Origin: Pseudomaricurvus alkylphenolicus
GTDB lineage: Bacteria; Pseudomonadota; Gammaproteobacteria; Pseudomonadales; Cellvibrionaceae
Direction: 5' to 3'
DNA length: 64,000 nucleotides
Assembly (NCBI RefSeq): GCF_011683955.1
Contig: NZ_JAAQPI010000023.1
Location: forward strand, 17,300 to 81,299
Within the stretch, counting starts at the first letter, position 1. The number at the start of each line of letters is the position of its first letter. The notes under the pieces were generated by a model, which ran no database searches, was not told the DNA's origin, and worked only from the letters and a program-made list of their open reading frames with translations. Both the position numbers and the translations under genes were made by a program. Below, in pieces: positions 1 through 9,385 of the stretch.

Positions 1-1113
1 GTCGATGGAATCGTAGAAACCCCAAGGGCGATAGACTTTTCTATGCAGTTGCGCTTCGGAGCGGGATTCCTTCTTTAACGCTTCGACAATCCTTTTGACT
101 TCCTGAACGCGATCCTTTGCCGCCACCATAATTGCATCGTCACTTTCCACCACCACGATGTCTTTTAGGCCCACGGTGGCAACCAGTTTGGAATCGGAGC
201 GCACAAAGCAATTGTGAGTATCGTAAGTGATGATATCGCCTCTTAAGGCGTTGCCATTGCCATCCTTCGGAGAAACTTCCCACAGAGCGGACCAGGAACC
301 CACATCGCTCCAGCCACAGTCCATGGGCACCACTACCGCATCCGAGGTTTTTTCCATGACGGCGTAGTCAATGGAATCATCGGGGCAGTTCAGGAATGCA
401 TCTTTATCCGGGCGAACGAAATCGGCATCGACGGACGCCTGCGCCATAGCCTCCTGACACGCTGCCAGAATATCGGGCCGATGGGCCTTGAGCTCCTCAA
501 GATAGCGACCGGCCTTAAACAGGAACATGCCACTGTTCCACGCAAAATCGCCACTTGCAAGGTACTTCTCGGCCGTTTCGAGATTGGGCTTTTCGACAAA
601 TTCTGCCACGCGATAGGCTCCACCCAAGTCTTCACCCTGTCGGATATAGCCATACCCCGTTTCCGGCCCGGTAGGCACAATGCCAAAGGTAACCAGTTTG
701 CCGGTTTGGGCATGTGCAATAGCGGCCTCAACGGATGTCTGGAAGGCAGACACATCCGTAATCACATGGTCTGCAGCGAGAACCAATAGCAGAGGGTCAT
801 TATCGCCACCGGCGGTGGCCTGCAAAGCTGCCAGCGCCACCGCCGGGGCGGTATTGCGCCCCGCCGGTTCCAGCACAATGCGACCCGCCTGCCTGGCATC
901 GAGTTCACGCAGCTGTTCGGCGACGGTAAAACGATGATCTTCCCCGCAGATGACAAGCGGAGCAGCCGATTCCATACCGTCCAGTCGGGCACAGGTATCC
1001 TGCAGCATGGAGGTCTGATTAACCAGAGGCAGAAACTGCTTGGGGTAGAGAGAGCGAGACATTGGCCACAGTCTCGTTCCTGAGCCTCCAGCCATAACAA
1101 CGGGTACAATCAT
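1..1113 (-). CDS. manC: Mannose-1-phosphate guanylyltransferase / mannose-6-phosphate isomerase, 3' end cut by window edge
   Basis: Makes GDP-mannose from mannose-1-phosphate and GTP for exopolysaccharide or LPS synthesis. The frame is open for 371 codons from the ATG at 1113 to the left edge, so the C-terminus is missing. Seen: the N-terminal nucleotidyltransferase signature [13 protein letters not shown] with PKQFL just after it, then [31 protein letters not shown] and WNSGMF. These are the hallmarks of the type II GMP family (ManC/AlgA/XanB/CpsB). The last visible residues, YRPWGFYDS, open the cupin-type isomerase domain of the bifunctional form. The start is supported by an AGGA about 8 bases upstream and by the family N-terminus. 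It is divergent from the transposase-like gene and I see no polysaccharide neighbour inside the window. Isomerase activity is inferred, since that domain is not visible. Confidence 0.93.
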   Translation of the reverse strand, partial: MIVPVVMAGGSGTRLWPMSRSLYPKQFLPLVNQTSMLQDTCARLDGMESAAPLVICGEDHRFTVAEQLRELDARQAGRIVLEPAGRNTAPAVALAALQATAGGDNDPLLLVLAADHVITDVSAFQTSVEAAIAHAQTGKLVTFGIVPTGPETGYGYIRQGEDLGGAYRVAEFVEKPNLETAEKYLASGDFAWNSGMFLFKAGRYLEELKAHRPDILAACQEAMAQASVDADFVRPDKDAFLNCPDDSIDYAVMEKTSDAVVVPMDCGWSDVGSWSALWEVSPKDGNGNALRGDIITYDTHNCFVRSDSKLVATVGLKDIVVVESDDAIMVAAKDRVQEVKRIVEALKKESRSEAQLHRKVYRPWGFYDSID

Positions 1114-1234
1114 GGTGCATTCCTAGGGTGTTAAGCAATGCTCGCTAGTTTACCACCCTGCCGTTATCGTGCCACCGCCTCTCCCACTGGCATAGTATGC
1201 AATATCGCGGCTTGTCATTGCTTCTGGCTCATTT

Positions 1235-1255
1235 CCGAAAATCATACTTTTTCGG
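1235..1255. other. Hairpin in the manC / RAYT divergent spacer
   Basis: Perfect inverted repeat CCGAAAA (1235-1241) and TTTTCGG (1249-1255) with a 7-base loop. It lies in the 210-base spacer (1114-1323) between the divergent manC and transposase-like genes. The spacer should also hold both promoters, but I see no convincing -35/-10 pair. The hairpin could be a short terminator-like structure, an operator, or chance. Confidence 0.35.
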
Positions 1256-1323
1256 GATTGCGTCTCAAGAGCTACAGGTGGATTATCTGGCGGGTGAACC
1301 CATCAAATATCAAGGATGATGTT

Positions 1324-1848
1324 ATGAACCAACCCGGTGTGTTTGAGCCTGGTGCTCGCTACCTTTTTACTCTTTGCACCCACCAGCGTTCGGTAGTTTT
1401 CAATGAACCTGGCCACGTTAACCTGTTGAGGCGAGCATTTCGCGGAGTCATGCGAAGGCGCCCGTTTCGGCTGGACGCTATATGTGTGCTGCCCGACCAC
1501 CTTCACTGTATCTGGCAGCTCCCGGCGGGTGACCGGGATTTTCCCACCCGCTGGCGGCTGGTTAGGATTTACGTGGAGAAACAATTGAATCAGTGCGGTC
1601 CACTCTGGGAGAAAGAGCTACTGGAGCAGGAAATTGCTGACGATGCTGAATACCAGCAATGTCTTGACTATATACATCTCGACCCCGTTAAACACGGCTA
1701 TAGTGATACGCCTTCGGCGTGGGCTTGGTCGAGTTTTCGAAGGCATGTGGCCTTGGGGATTTACACAATGAATTGGCGTCCGGAGCTGGATTGGAAACCC
1801 AATGCAGAAAACAATACGGACAGACTCACAGAGGCCGTGGCGGGATAG
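1324..1848 (+). CDS. REP-associated tyrosine transposase (RAYT) family protein, possibly degenerate
   Basis: A single-copy, TnpA_REP-like (Y1_Tnp, IS200/IS605-related) protein of 174 residues. Members act on REP palindromes with an HUH pair and one catalytic tyrosine. Seen: HLH at residues 59-61 (metal-binding HUH), FPTRWRLVRIY in the middle, and the tyrosine motif YIHLDPVKHGY with Tyr116 as presumed nucleophile. The ATG at 1324 is chosen because the conserved RYLFTL...R strand follows it and AAGGATG lies just upstream. The frame is open further upstream but that part looks non-coding. Odd points: the usual Asn of YIHxNPVKHG is Asp. The stretch before it (LWEKELLEQEI) is shorter than, and lacks, the W-x-R-x-[FY]-W-E-H pattern common in the family. 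It is the only plus-strand gene in the window. I see no flanking REP pair, so it may be inactive. Confidence 0.82.
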   Translation: MNQPGVFEPGARYLFTLCTHQRSVVFNEPGHVNLLRRAFRGVMRRRPFRLDAICVLPDHLHCIWQLPAGDRDFPTRWRLVRIYVEKQLNQCGPLWEKELLEQEIADDAEYQQCLDYIHLDPVKHGYSDTPSAWAWSSFRRHVALGIYTMNWRPELDWKPNAENNTDRLTEAVAG

Positions 1849-1884
1849 AATCAGCGGATTCAGGAGGGATTCAACAACAGGTAC

Positions 1885-1910
1885 AAAAAAGGCGCCCTAA
1901 GGCGCCTTTT
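1885..1910. terminator. Bidirectional rho-independent terminator
   Basis: Stem arms AAAAGGCGCC (1887-1896) and GGCGCCTTTT (1901-1910) with loop CTAA, flanked by A on the left and T on the right. It ends the minus-strand ribosomal operon 20 bases past the rplQ stop and also serves the converging plus-strand transposase-like gene. Confidence 0.92.
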
Positions 1911-1930
1911 CCTGAAGAAGACTAAGACGA

Positions 1931-2317
1931 TTAATCTTCTTCTACAGCTTCCGCAGCAACCGGACGATCAACCAGCTCTACATAAGCCATCGGAGCTTTG
2001 TCACCGGAGCGGTAACCGCACTTGAGAATGCGGATGTAACCACCGGGACGACCCTCGTAACGAGGACCCAGCTCGTTGAACAGCTTACCAACGGCAGATT
2101 TGTTGCCCAGGCGGCTGAACGCCAGACGGCGATTAGCAACGCTGTCCTTTTTGGACAGGGTAATCAGGGGCTCTGCAACGGTACGCAGTTCTTTGGCCTT
2201 GGCCAGAGTAGTTTTGATCAGCTCGTGCTCTACCAGGGAAATAGTCATGTTTTTGAACATGGCTTTACGGTGAGAGCTGTTGCGATTCAGTTGACGGCCA
2301 CTATGACGATGACGCAT
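1931..2317 (-). CDS. rplQ: 50S ribosomal protein L17
   Basis: Large-subunit protein near the polypeptide exit tunnel. 128 residues against 127 in E. coli. The start [17 protein letters not shown] and the later [21 protein letters not shown] segment are family hallmarks. The C-terminus is a short acidic tail ending in EED. It is the last gene of the alpha group, separated from rpoA by a 143-base gap that carries a hairpin, and followed by the terminator at 1885-1910. Confidence 0.98.
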   Translation of the reverse strand: MRHRHSGRQLNRNSSHRKAMFKNMTISLVEHELIKTTLAKAKELRTVAEPLITLSKKDSVANRRLAFSRLGNKSAVGKLFNELGPRYEGRPGGYIRILKCGYRSGDKAPMAYVELVDRPVAAEAVEED

Positions 2318-2339
2318 AACTCTAAATCCTTACAAACCG

Positions 2340-2373
2340 GCTATCGGGCACTTTTCGCAAAGTTCTCGATAGC
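2340..2373 (-). promoter_or_regulatory. Hairpin with GNRA-type loop upstream of rplQ
   Basis: In the rpoA-rplQ gap, outer arms GCTATCG (2340-2346) and CGATAGC (2367-2373) pair perfectly. After a 3/3 internal loop the inner arms ACTTT (2350-2354) and AAAGT (2359-2363) pair too. Read on the minus strand the loop is GCGA, a GNRA tetraloop. It ends 22 bases before the rplQ start. Function unknown: mRNA processing or tuning of the rpoA/rplQ ratio is possible. Confidence 0.5.
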
Positions 2374-2460
2374 TCTTGTTAACAACCACCGCCGGGCACT
2401 GTTGGTTCTGTTGCCAGACACGTCTCGTGCCAAGCGGCGGCATTAATTATGTCTCAATAC

Positions 2461-3459
2461 TTACGCTAACTTGTCGTCGTTTGCGAGGCTGGCGGGTGGC
2501 CAGTTCTCCAAACGCATACCGAGAGACAGACCACGCGAAGCGAGGATGTCTTTGATCTCGGTAAGGGACTTTTTACCCAGATTCGGAGTCTTCAGCAGTT
2601 CTACTTCGGTACGCTGAATCAGGTCACCGATGTAGTAGATGTTTTCTGCCTTCAGACAGTTCGCAGAACGAACGGTCAGCTCCAGATCGTCAACCGGGCG
2701 CAGCAGTACAGGATCGATCTCTTCTTCCTTCTCTTCCGGCTCGGCTTCTTTCTCGCCTTCCAGATCAACGAACACCGCCAGCTGCTGCTGCAGGATGGTA
2801 GCAGCGCGACGAATCGCTTCTTCAGGATCGATGGTACCGTTGGTTTCCAGGTCCAGGATCAGTTTATCCAGGTCTGTGCGTTGCTCAACACGGGCGCTGT
2901 CGACTGAGTAAGCCAGGCGCTTGACGGGACTGTAGGAAGCATCCAGCTGCAGACGGCCAATGGCACGAGTCTCTTCCTCGTCGTTACGACGAGCATCAGC
3001 TGGCTGGTAACCGCGGCCACGGGCAACGGTAAGCTTCATGTTCAGTTCTACATCACCAGTGATGTTGGCGATGACGTGCTCAGGATTCTTGATCTCAACT
3101 TCGTGATCAACCTGAATGTCACCGGCAGTAACAGCACCGGGGCCTTTCTTATTCAGAGTCAGTACCGCCTGGTCTTTGCCATGCATAACCACGGCAACGC
3201 CCTTCAGGTTCAGCAGGATTTCGATAACGTCTTCCTGCACACCTTCGATGGCACTGTACTCGTGCAACACACCGTCGATCTCCACTTCTGTCACGGCGCA
3301 GCCGGGCATAGAAGACAGGAGAATGCGACGCAACGCATTACCAAGGGTATGACCGAAACCACGCTCGAGAGGCTCAAGAACCACTTTCGCGCGAGTTGGG
3401 CCGTTTTCAGTAACGTCGATATGACGCGGGGTCAAAAACTCGTTTACAGCACTCTGCAT
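2461..3459 (-). CDS. rpoA: DNA-directed RNA polymerase subunit alpha
   Basis: Scaffold subunit of RNA polymerase, and the C-terminal domain binds UP elements and activators. 332 residues (E. coli 329). Seen: the N-terminal dimerisation domain with [18 protein letters not shown] and [15 protein letters not shown]; an acidic linker ([15 protein letters not shown]); and the C-terminal domain [17 protein letters not shown] with [14 protein letters not shown]. The frame is open 15 codons further upstream (to 3504), but the family N-terminus MQSAVNEFL begins at 3459, preceded by AAAGG, so I chose that start. It lies between rpsD and rplQ as in other gammaproteobacteria. Confidence 0.98.
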   Translation of the reverse strand: MQSAVNEFLTPRHIDVTENGPTRAKVVLEPLERGFGHTLGNALRRILLSSMPGCAVTEVEIDGVLHEYSAIEGVQEDVIEILLNLKGVAVVMHGKDQAVLTLNKKGPGAVTAGDIQVDHEVEIKNPEHVIANITGDVELNMKLTVARGRGYQPADARRNDEEETRAIGRLQLDASYSPVKRLAYSVDSARVEQRTDLDKLILDLETNGTIDPEEAIRRAATILQQQLAVFVDLEGEKEAEPEEKEEEIDPVLLRPVDDLELTVRSANCLKAENIYYIGDLIQRTEVELLKTPNLGKKSLTEIKDILASRGLSLGMRLENWPPASLANDDKLA

Positions 3460-3484
3460 AGTCACACCTTTAGTGAATAGTCCC

Positions 3485-4105
3485 TTACTTAGAGTAAAGT
3501 TCAACGATCAGGTTTTCGTTGATCTCGGCTGGCAGGTCAACACGATCCGGAACGCGCTTGAAAGTGCCTTCCTTCTTATCGGTGTTAACATCAACCCACT
3601 CTACATCAGCGCGCTGGCCGGCCATGGTCAGTGCCTGCGCAATACGCAGCTGATTCTTGGCCTTTTCACGAACCGCAACCACGTCACCGGCTTTTACCTG
3701 GTAAGAGGCGATATTAACGGTCGTTCCATTAACAGTGATGGACTTGTGGGAAACCAGCTGACGGGATTCCGCGCGAGTCGCGCCAAAGCCCATGCGGTAA
3801 ACCACGTTGTCCAGACGACACTCCAGCAGTTGCAGCAGGTTTTCACCGGTTGCACCCTTACGGCGGGCCGCTTCTTTATAGTAACCACGGAACTGCTTCT
3901 CAAGCACACCGTAGGTACGACGAACCTTTTGCTTCTCACGCAGCTGTACACCGTAGTCGGACAGACGACCGCGACGGATACCATGCATGCCAGGAGCGTT
4001 TTCGGCTTTACACTTTGACTCAAGCGGACGTGCGCCGGATTTCAGGAACAGATCGGTTCCTTCGCGACGAGACAGCTTACAAGTTGGTCCAATATAACGT
4101 GCCAT
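3485..4105 (-). CDS. rpsD: 30S ribosomal protein S4
   Basis: Primary 16S rRNA-binding and assembly protein, and in E. coli the translational repressor of the alpha operon. 206 residues, the same as E. coli. Seen: the N-terminal [19 protein letters not shown] and the S4 RNA-binding domain near residues 95-155 ([27 protein letters not shown]). It ends with LIVELYSK. The neighbours are rpsK and rpoA, and the long rpsM leader upstream is the expected site of S4 feedback. Confidence 0.98.
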   Translation of the reverse strand: MARYIGPTCKLSRREGTDLFLKSGARPLESKCKAENAPGMHGIRRGRLSDYGVQLREKQKVRRTYGVLEKQFRGYYKEAARRKGATGENLLQLLECRLDNVVYRMGFGATRAESRQLVSHKSITVNGTTVNIASYQVKAGDVVAVREKAKNQLRIAQALTMAGQRADVEWVDVNTDKKEGTFKRVPDRVDLPAEINENLIVELYSK

Positions 4106-4118
4106 TTCCTAAGCCCCC

Positions 4119-4508
4119 TTATACGCGACGTTTCTTCGGCGGACGGCAGCCGTTGTGAGGAATCGGCGTGACGTCGGTAATGTTGGTGATTTTGTAACCA
4201 ACATTGTTCAGTGCACGAACAGCTGACTCACGACCTGGTCCTGGACCCTTGACTTCTACGTCCAGATTCTTCAGACCGTAGTCCTTGGCTGCTTCGCCAG
4301 CGCGCTCTGCAGCAACCTGGGCTGCAAAGGGAGTGGACTTACGGGAACCACGGAAGCCGGAACCACCAGCGGTCGCCCAGCTCAGGGTGTTACCCTGACG
4401 ATCGGTAATAGTAACGATCGTGTTGTTAAAAGAGGCGTGGATGTGTGCAACACCATCGACAACCGTCTTTTTAACCTTCTTCTTAGTAGTTTTACTTGGC
4501 TTTGCCAT
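4119..4508 (-). CDS. rpsK: 30S ribosomal protein S11
   Basis: Platform protein of the small subunit. 129 residues as in E. coli. Seen: lysine-rich N-terminus, then [41 protein letters not shown], and the basic C-terminus [15 protein letters not shown]. It lies 13 bases upstream of rpsD and 70 bases downstream of rpsM. Confidence 0.98.
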   Translation of the reverse strand: MAKPSKTTKKKVKKTVVDGVAHIHASFNNTIVTITDRQGNTLSWATAGGSGFRGSRKSTPFAAQVAAERAGEAAKDYGLKNLDVEVKGPGPGRESAVRALNNVGYKITNITDVTPIPHNGCRPPKKRRV

Positions 4509-4578
4509 AGCAACTCTTCCTAACCTTAACCTATTGAAAGTCTCTTAATCTGTTTACTGACGAATCAGTGCGGGAGAC

Positions 4579-4935
4579 TTACTTCTTGATCGGCTTGCGC
4601 GGGCCCTTACGGGTGCGAGCGTTAGTCTTGGAACGCTGTCCACGAGCAGGCAGGCTGCGACGATGACGCAGACCGCGGTAGCAGCCCAGGTCCATCAAAC
4701 GCTTGATGCTCATGGAAACTTCACGTCGCAGATCACCCTCAACAGAGAGCTTGGCGACTTCGTTACGCACCTCGTCCATCTGCGCATCGGACAGATCACC
4801 AATCTTGGTGCTCTCGGCGATGCCAGTGGCGGCACAGATTTGTTTCGCAGTAGTGCGACCGATCCCATAGACATAGGTCAGGGAGATAACGGCATGTTTG
4901 TTATCTGGTATGTTGACACCAGCAATACGGGCCAT
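4579..4935 (-). CDS. rpsM: 30S ribosomal protein S13
   Basis: Head protein that contacts the P-site tRNA and bridges to the 50S subunit. 118 residues as in E. coli. Seen: [19 protein letters not shown], the helix-two-turn-helix segment [13 protein letters not shown], then [18 protein letters not shown] and a basic tail [14 protein letters not shown] that reaches toward tRNA. First gene of the alpha group. It is preceded by a 267-base non-coding leader. Confidence 0.98.
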   Translation of the reverse strand: MARIAGVNIPDNKHAVISLTYVYGIGRTTAKQICAATGIAESTKIGDLSDAQMDEVRNEVAKLSVEGDLRREVSMSIKRLMDLGCYRGLRHRRSLPARGQRSKTNARTRKGPRKPIKK

Positions 4936-5202
4936 TCAGATTACTCCACGTATAACTCAAATTGCAGCGTTGACAGCGACAAAACGCCACCCCCGACACC
5001 ATAAAAAGGCGCGAAAGGATAGCGGTAATGCGCTCAAAAAGCAATAGCCAGGAAGTTTCCAACCTGGCGACAGTCAACGCCCCCTTCCCTTGGCCGCTTT
5101 CAACCTAAATGCGCCTTTCAATGATCTGGGCAAATCAGGTTGAAACCACAGCGACTTCAGGGGCTGGTGACCTGCCCAAGGAGGGCAGATCACCAAATCT
5201 TT
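4936..5202 (-). promoter_or_regulatory. Alpha-group leader between rpmJ and rpsM, candidate S4-responsive region
   Basis: The longest gap inside the ribosomal block (267 bases) and I see no gene in it. It holds several inverted repeats: GCCAGG/CCTGGC (5049-5070), TTTCAACCT (5098-5106) with AGGTTGAAA (5137-5145), and the strong hairpin at 5166-5194. In enterobacteria the leader of rpsM folds into a pseudoknot bound by S4 (Rfam Alpha_RBS). Position and structure content fit such a role, but I cannot verify the pseudoknot by eye. GTGGAGTAATCTGA immediately precedes the rpsM ATG and includes the likely ribosome-binding site. Confidence 0.45.
5166..5194 (-). promoter_or_regulatory. Strong hairpin just after rpmJ, attenuator or processing site
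   Basis: On the minus-strand RNA, GGUGAUCUGCCC pairs with GGGCAGGUCACC over 12 pairs (one U-G wobble) around a UCCUU loop. It lies 8 bases past the rpmJ stop. No U-run follows on this strand, so it is not a classical terminator. It may set the spc/alpha expression boundary. Confidence 0.55.
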
Positions 5203-5319
5203 TTAGCCTTGACGCTGCTTGTGACGAGGCTCGGCGCTGCAGATAACCCGCAGAACACCTTTGCGACGTACAACTTTACAGTTGCGGCAAATCTTCTTAA
5301 CTGAAGCACGAACTTTCAT
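5203..5319 (-). CDS. rpmJ: 50S ribosomal protein L36 (zinc-binding form)
   Basis: Smallest large-subunit protein, 38 residues, reading [17 protein letters not shown] and ending HKQRQG. Zinc ligands are visible as Cys11, Cys14, Cys27 and His33, so this is the zinc-containing (C+) form. AAGG lies a few bases upstream of the ATG. It sits between secY and rpsM in the standard place at the end of the spc group. Confidence 0.97.
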   Translation of the reverse strand: MKVRASVKKICRNCKVVRRKGVLRVICSAEPRHKQRQG

Positions 5320-5392
5320 GTTACACCTTCAAACTCTGTATTCTTTCGTTCAACCAGCTCAATTCAGCTCGGCGGCGGCGCATAATACACGA

Positions 5393-6718
5393 TTAACGCG
5401 CAGATCCATAGCCCTTGAGGTTGGCTTTCTTCATCAGCGAATCATACTGATGTGACATCAAGTGCGACTGCACCTGGGACATAAAGTCCATCACCACCAC
5501 TACCACAATCAGCAGTGACGTACCGCCCAGGTAGAAAGGCACATTCGTAGCCACTACCAGGAACTGCGGTAACAGACAGACGGCCGCAATATAGATGGCG
5601 CCAACCACCGTCAGGCGGGTCAGTACCGTATCGATATATTTGGCAGACTGCTCACCGGGGCGAATACCAGGGATATAAGCACCGGACTTTTTCAGGTTAT
5701 CGGCCACTTCGTTGGGGTTAAACATCAACGCCGTATAGAAGAAGCAGAAAAACACAATCAGGGCCGCAAACAGGATAAAGTTGAGTGGCTGGCCAGGGCC
5801 AATCGCCAGGGCCAACTCCTGCAATATCTCGCTGCCGAGACCTTCGCCTCCCTGACCGAACCACTGCGCAATAGAAGCAGGGAACAGCAGGATACTACTG
5901 GCGAAAATCGCCGGGATTACACCGGCCATGTTCACTTTCAGGGGCAGGTGGCTGCTTTGTGCGGCAAATACCTTTTTACCCTGTTGGCGCTTGGCGTAGT
6001 TCACTGTGATGCGACGCTGACCACGCTCCATACGCACCACCAGCCAGATGACGGCAATGGCCAGGAACGTAATACCCAACAACAGCAGGATATGAAGATC
6101 ACCCTGACGGGCGCTTTCAAATGCCTGGCCCACAGCACTGGGCAGACCCGCCACGATACCGGCGAAAATCAGCATCGAGATGCCGTTACCAATACCGCGC
6201 TCCGTCACTTGCTCACCCAGCCACATCATAAAGACGGCGCCGGTTACCAACGAGGTCACTGCCACAAAGTAGAAGCCAAGGCCGGTCATATACGCCTGAC
6301 CGGAGAAACCCACGGCCATACCAGTGCCCTGCACCAGTGCCAGCAACACCGTCAAGTAACGGGTGTACTGGTTGATTTTGCGGCGACCGGCGTCACCTTC
6401 TTTCTTCAGCTGCTCCAATGAAGGCGTAACCGCCGACATCAGCTGCATGATAATCGAGGCCGAAATATAGGGCATGATGCCCAAGGCCAGGATACTCATG
6501 CGCTCGAGTGCGCCACCCGAAAACATGTTAAACAGACCCAGAATGGTGCCCTGGTTCTGATTAAACAATGTTGCCAAACGCTCCGGATCAATGCCCGGTA
6601 CAGGAATGTGCGTTCCTATACGGTAGACAACAATGGCCAGAAATAGAAAACGAAGGCGAGCCCACAGCTCGCCTAATCCTTTTTGGTTCCCTAATGGCAG
6701 ATTTCCAGGGGTTGCCAT
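5393..6718 (-). CDS. secY: Protein translocase subunit SecY
   Basis: Central channel of the Sec translocon, 441 residues (E. coli 443). About ten membrane segments are visible. Family motifs include [13 protein letters not shown] near the first segment, [30 protein letters not shown] [16 protein letters not shown] near residue 175, and [22 protein letters not shown] before segment 9. It lies 93 bases after rplO, and the gap contains a long hairpin. This is the housekeeping SecY. Whether it also serves the SecA-like protein encoded at 16584-18596 is an open question. Confidence 0.98.
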   Translation of the reverse strand: MATPGNLPLGNQKGLGELWARLRFLFLAIVVYRIGTHIPVPGIDPERLATLFNQNQGTILGLFNMFSGGALERMSILALGIMPYISASIIMQLMSAVTPSLEQLKKEGDAGRRKINQYTRYLTVLLALVQGTGMAVGFSGQAYMTGLGFYFVAVTSLVTGAVFMMWLGEQVTERGIGNGISMLIFAGIVAGLPSAVGQAFESARQGDLHILLLLGITFLAIAVIWLVVRMERGQRRITVNYAKRQQGKKVFAAQSSHLPLKVNMAGVIPAIFASSILLFPASIAQWFGQGGEGLGSEILQELALAIGPGQPLNFILFAALIVFFCFFYTALMFNPNEVADNLKKSGAYIPGIRPGEQSAKYIDTVLTRLTVVGAIYIAAVCLLPQFLVVATNVPFYLGGTSLLIVVVVVMDFMSQVQSHLMSHQYDSLMKKANLKGYGSAR

Positions 6719-6763
6719 AAAAAAGTCTCTAAATAGTTAGTCGTTAGTCAGTAGCCGAAAGCT

Positions 6764-6793
6764 GCGGTCGTCCAGCCAGCAGCGGACAACCGC
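6764..6793 (-). promoter_or_regulatory. Hairpin in the rplO-secY gap
   Basis: Arms GCGGTCGTCC (6764-6773) and GGACAACCGC (6784-6793). As minus-strand RNA they form ten pairs with one U-G wobble and a 10-base loop. It sits midway between the rplO stop and the secY start, with no U-run after it. A mRNA-stability or partial attenuation role is plausible. Confidence 0.5.
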
Positions 6794-6811
6794 GACTAGT
6801 AACTCGACCGC

Positions 6812-7246
6812 TTATTCTTCGACTTTGCCGCCAGCTGCTTCAATGGCAGCCTTGGCGCCCTTGGTCACAGCCAGACCTTTTACGGTCACGGCTTTGGTCA
6901 GTTCACCGGACAGGAAAATCTTAGCACGCTTCATGTTGATATTGATAATATCAGCCTGCTTCAGAGCTTCCAGATCGATCACTTCTGCATCGATGTTGTT
7001 CAGTTCTGCCAAACGAACCTCGGCAGTCACGCGACCAATACGGGAAGTAAAACCGTACTTGGGCAGACGCTTCTGCAAAGGCATCTGACCGCCTTCGAAA
7101 CCGGGCTTGACGCTGCCGCCGGAGCGGGACTTCAGACCCTTGTGACCGCGACCGGCAGTTTTACCAACACCGCTACCAATACCGCGACCAACGCGCTTCT
7201 TGTCTTGAGTGCGGCCAGGTGCAGGACTCAGAGTATTCAGACGCAT
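6812..7246 (-). CDS. rplO: 50S ribosomal protein L15
   Basis: Late-assembling large-subunit protein, 144 residues as in E. coli. Seen: the glycine-rich N-terminal arm [20 protein letters not shown] that threads into 23S rRNA, then [20 protein letters not shown]. The C-terminus [11 protein letters not shown] matches the family. It begins one base after the rpmD stop, so translation is probably coupled. Confidence 0.98.
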   Translation of the reverse strand: MRLNTLSPAPGRTQDKKRVGRGIGSGVGKTAGRGHKGLKSRSGGSVKPGFEGGQMPLQKRLPKYGFTSRIGRVTAEVRLAELNNIDAEVIDLEALKQADIININMKRAKIFLSGELTKAVTVKGLAVTKGAKAAIEAAGGKVEE

Positions 7247-7247
7247 C

Positions 7248-7433
7248 TTACTCTCCCTCTACCTTAACCAGATAGTTAACTTTGTTAATCATGCCACGAG
7301 TTGAAGGAGTATCTTCTACTTCAACAGTGTGACCGATGCGGCGCAGGCCCAGACCCGCGACGCAAGCTTGATGATTTTTCAAGCGACCGCTTGTGCTTTT
7401 CAGCAGGGTCACTTTAACGGTTTTCTTAGCCAT
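7248..7433 (-). CDS. rpmD: 50S ribosomal protein L30
   Basis: Small ferredoxin-like-fold protein, 61 residues (E. coli 59). Reads [17 protein letters not shown], then [21 protein letters not shown] and [17 protein letters not shown]. The frame allows a start four codons upstream (7445), but the family N-terminus MAKK favours 7433. It lies between rpsE and rplO. Confidence 0.97.
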   Translation of the reverse strand: MAKKTVKVTLLKSTSGRLKNHQACVAGLGLRRIGHTVEVEDTPSTRGMINKVNYLVKVEGE

Positions 7434-7463
7434 GGTGCTATCCAACTGTATATGTTTTGGGCT

Positions 7464-7479
7464 GAGCTGCCAGCAGCTC
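7464..7479 (-). promoter_or_regulatory. Short hairpin after rpsE stop
   Basis: GAGCTG (7464-7469) and CAGCTC (7474-7479) with a 4-base loop, 2 bases past the rpsE stop in the 48-base rpsE-rpmD gap. It is perfect but short. Possibly a processing signal, possibly chance. Confidence 0.35.
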
Positions 7480-7481
7480 TA

Positions 7482-7991
7482 TTAACCCAGGATATCCTCA
7501 ACGCTTTTACCACGCTTGGCTGCCACGGATTCCGGGGAAGCCATTTCCTTCAGTGCCTGGAAGGTCGCACGAACCACGTTAATAGGGTTGGTGGAACCGT
7601 AGCACTTGGCCAGAACGTTCTGAACGCCGGCCATTTCGAATACAGAGCGCATTGCACCACCGGCAATAACACCAGTACCCTGGGAAGCGGGCTGCATGTA
7701 AACCTTGGAGCCACTGTGACGACCGGTGGTTGGGTACTGAATGGTGTCACCGTTCAGTTCAACGTCGATCATATTGCGACGAGCGGATTCCATTGCCTTT
7801 TGGATAGCAGCTGGTACTTCGCGTGCCTTACCGCGACCGAAACCAACCTTACCGTTACCATCACCAACAACAGTCAGTGCAGTAAAGGTAAAGATACGGC
7901 CACCTTTAACGGTCTTGGCAACGCGGTTAACTTGAACCAGCTTCTCCTGGAAGCCTTCGTCGTTACGTTCTTCTTTCTTGTTAAAAGCCAT
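7482..7991 (-). CDS. rpsE: 30S ribosomal protein S5
   Basis: Small-subunit protein with roles in decoding fidelity, 169 residues (E. coli 166). Seen: [19 protein letters not shown] and [20 protein letters not shown] in the N-terminal dsRNA-binding-like domain, including the loop where spectinomycin resistance changes map in other species. The C-terminal domain has GSGVIAGG-like [18 protein letters not shown] and [13 protein letters not shown]. It follows rplR by 10 bases. Confidence 0.98.
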   Translation of the reverse strand: MAFNKKEERNDEGFQEKLVQVNRVAKTVKGGRIFTFTALTVVGDGNGKVGFGRGKAREVPAAIQKAMESARRNMIDVELNGDTIQYPTTGRHSGSKVYMQPASQGTGVIAGGAMRSVFEMAGVQNVLAKCYGSTNPINVVRATFQALKEMASPESVAAKRGKSVEDILG

Positions 7992-8001
7992 ATCTCAACC
8001 T

Positions 8002-8349
8002 TTAGAATTCCAAACCAGCTTCGCGAGCAGCGTCAGCCAGAGCCTGAACACGACCGTGGTACTTGAAACCACTACGATCGAAAGCCACTTCGGAGACACC
8101 GGCGGCCTTGGCGCGCTCAGCAATCAGCTTACCAACAGCAGCGGCAGCTTCTTTGTTGCCGGTCTTACCGTCACGCAGTTCTTTATCCAGAGTAGAGGCG
8201 CTAGCCACTACTTTGGAGTCGGCAGCGATGATCTGTGCATAGATGTGGCGAGGAGTGCGATTGACGCACAGGCGAGTTACGCCCAGCTCACTCATCTTGG
8301 CACGAGCACGACGCGCACGACGCAAACGAGATTGTTTTTTTACGTTCAT
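8002..8349 (-). CDS. rplR: 50S ribosomal protein L18
   Basis: 5S rRNA-binding protein of the central protuberance, 115 residues (E. coli 117). Arginine-rich N-terminus ([17 protein letters not shown]), [16 protein letters not shown], and the C-terminal signature [20 protein letters not shown]. It lies 14 bases after rplF. Confidence 0.98.
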   Translation of the reverse strand: MNVKKQSRLRRARRARAKMSELGVTRLCVNRTPRHIYAQIIAADSKVVASASTLDKELRDGKTGNKEAAAAVGKLIAERAKAAGVSEVAFDRSGFKYHGRVQALADAAREAGLEF

Positions 8350-8363
8350 GACCTATGCCCTAC

Positions 8364-8897
8364 TTACTTCTTCTTAGCTTCTTTACGACGTACGTATTCG
8401 TCAGCGTAGCGAACACCCTTGCCCTTATAAGGCTCTGGTGGACGGAATGCGCGGATCTCCGCGGCTACCTGACCGAGCAGCTGCTTATCAGCGCTCTTCA
8501 GTACGATCTCGGTCTGACTAGGGGTCTCAGCTTTTACGCCTTCAGGAAGGTCATAAATAACCGGGTGGGAGAAACCCAGAGTCAGGTCTACAGATTTGCC
8601 CGCAGCTTTAGCACGATAACCAACACCGTTGAGGACCAGCTTCTTCTCAAAACCCTGAGAAGCGCCGACAACCATGTTGTTTACCAGAGCACGCGTGGTG
8701 CCTGCCAATGCGCGAGACTGCTTGGCGCCATCACGAGCAGAGACGTTCAGAACATTGTCGTTCTGAGCAACTTCTACACTGCTGTGGATGGTATGGGCCA
8801 ATGTACCATTGCTGCCTTTAACTGTGATTTCCTGACCGCTCAGGGTTACAGTTACACCAGCTGGCACTTCAACCGGACTATTTGCAACTCGTGACAT
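8364..8897 (-). CDS. rplF: 50S ribosomal protein L6
   Basis: Two-domain protein near the factor-binding site, 177 residues as in E. coli. Seen: [33 protein letters not shown] in the hinge region, and the C-terminal signature [21 protein letters not shown] 73-base gap with a strong hairpin separates it from rpsH. Confidence 0.98.
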   Translation of the reverse strand: MSRVANSPVEVPAGVTVTLSGQEITVKGSNGTLAHTIHSSVEVAQNDNVLNVSARDGAKQSRALAGTTRALVNNMVVGASQGFEKKLVLNGVGYRAKAAGKSVDLTLGFSHPVIYDLPEGVKAETPSQTEIVLKSADKQLLGQVAAEIRAFRPPEPYKGKGVRYADEYVRRKEAKKK

Positions 8898-8941
8898 AAC
8901 GAATTCCCGTTAAAACAACGTTGTTAATAATGCATAACCCA

Positions 8942-8966
8942 AATTGGCCGCACGAGGCGGCCAATT
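8942..8966 (-). promoter_or_regulatory. Strong hairpin between rpsH and rplF
   Basis: Arms AATTGGCCGC (8942-8951) and GCGGCCAATT (8957-8966), ten perfect pairs with a 5-base loop, 4 bases past the rpsH stop. A second perfect palindrome, AACAACGTTGTT, lies at 8914-8925 in the same gap. There is no long U-run, so attenuation or RNase processing is more likely than full termination. Confidence 0.6.
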
Positions 8967-8970
8967 CGAA

Positions 8971-9363
8971 TTAGAAAACGGTGCAGAGAACCTCACCACC
9001 AACGCCAGCGGCGCGAGCGGCACGGTCAGTCATAACACCTTTACTGGTGGAAACGATGGCGATACCCAGACCACCACGTACAGATGGCAAGCCATCTTTA
9101 CCAGCATAGTTACGCAGGCCTGGACGGCTTACGCGGTCAAGCTCGGCGATTACCGGCTTGCCCTCAAAGTACTTGAGCTCAATGGTCAGCTGAGGCTGAG
9201 CATCTTCGCTCACGCTGTAGCCCGCTACGTAACCTTCTTCGAGAAGAACTTTCGCAACGTTAACTTTCAGCTTGGAAGAAGGCATGGTTGCATCAACCTT
9301 ACCAACCATCTGAGCGTTGCGGATGCGGGTCAGCATATCTGCCAACGGATCTTGCATACTCAT
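8971..9363 (-). CDS. rpsH: 30S ribosomal protein S8
   Basis: Central-domain 16S binder, and in E. coli the translational repressor of the spc operon. 130 residues as in E. coli. Seen: [37 protein letters not shown], and the C-terminal signature [21 protein letters not shown] candidate S8 target is annotated upstream of rplE at 10278-10310. Confidence 0.98.
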   Translation of the reverse strand: MSMQDPLADMLTRIRNAQMVGKVDATMPSSKLKVNVAKVLLEEGYVAGYSVSEDAQPQLTIELKYFEGKPVIAELDRVSRPGLRNYAGKDGLPSVRGGLGIAIVSTSKGVMTDRAARAAGVGGEVLCTVF

Positions 9364-9385
9364 AAGATTCTGCTCCTAAAAAAGC

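Noticed and set aside
390..1109. Two minus-strand frames inside manC in another phase
   Set aside because: The true frame from 1113 gives the full GDP-mannose pyrophosphorylase sequence, and these are off-frame shadows.
1138..1323. Longer N-terminus for the RAYT-like gene
   Set aside because: The added 62 residues match nothing, while the ATG at 1324 has a ribosome-binding site and starts just before the conserved core.
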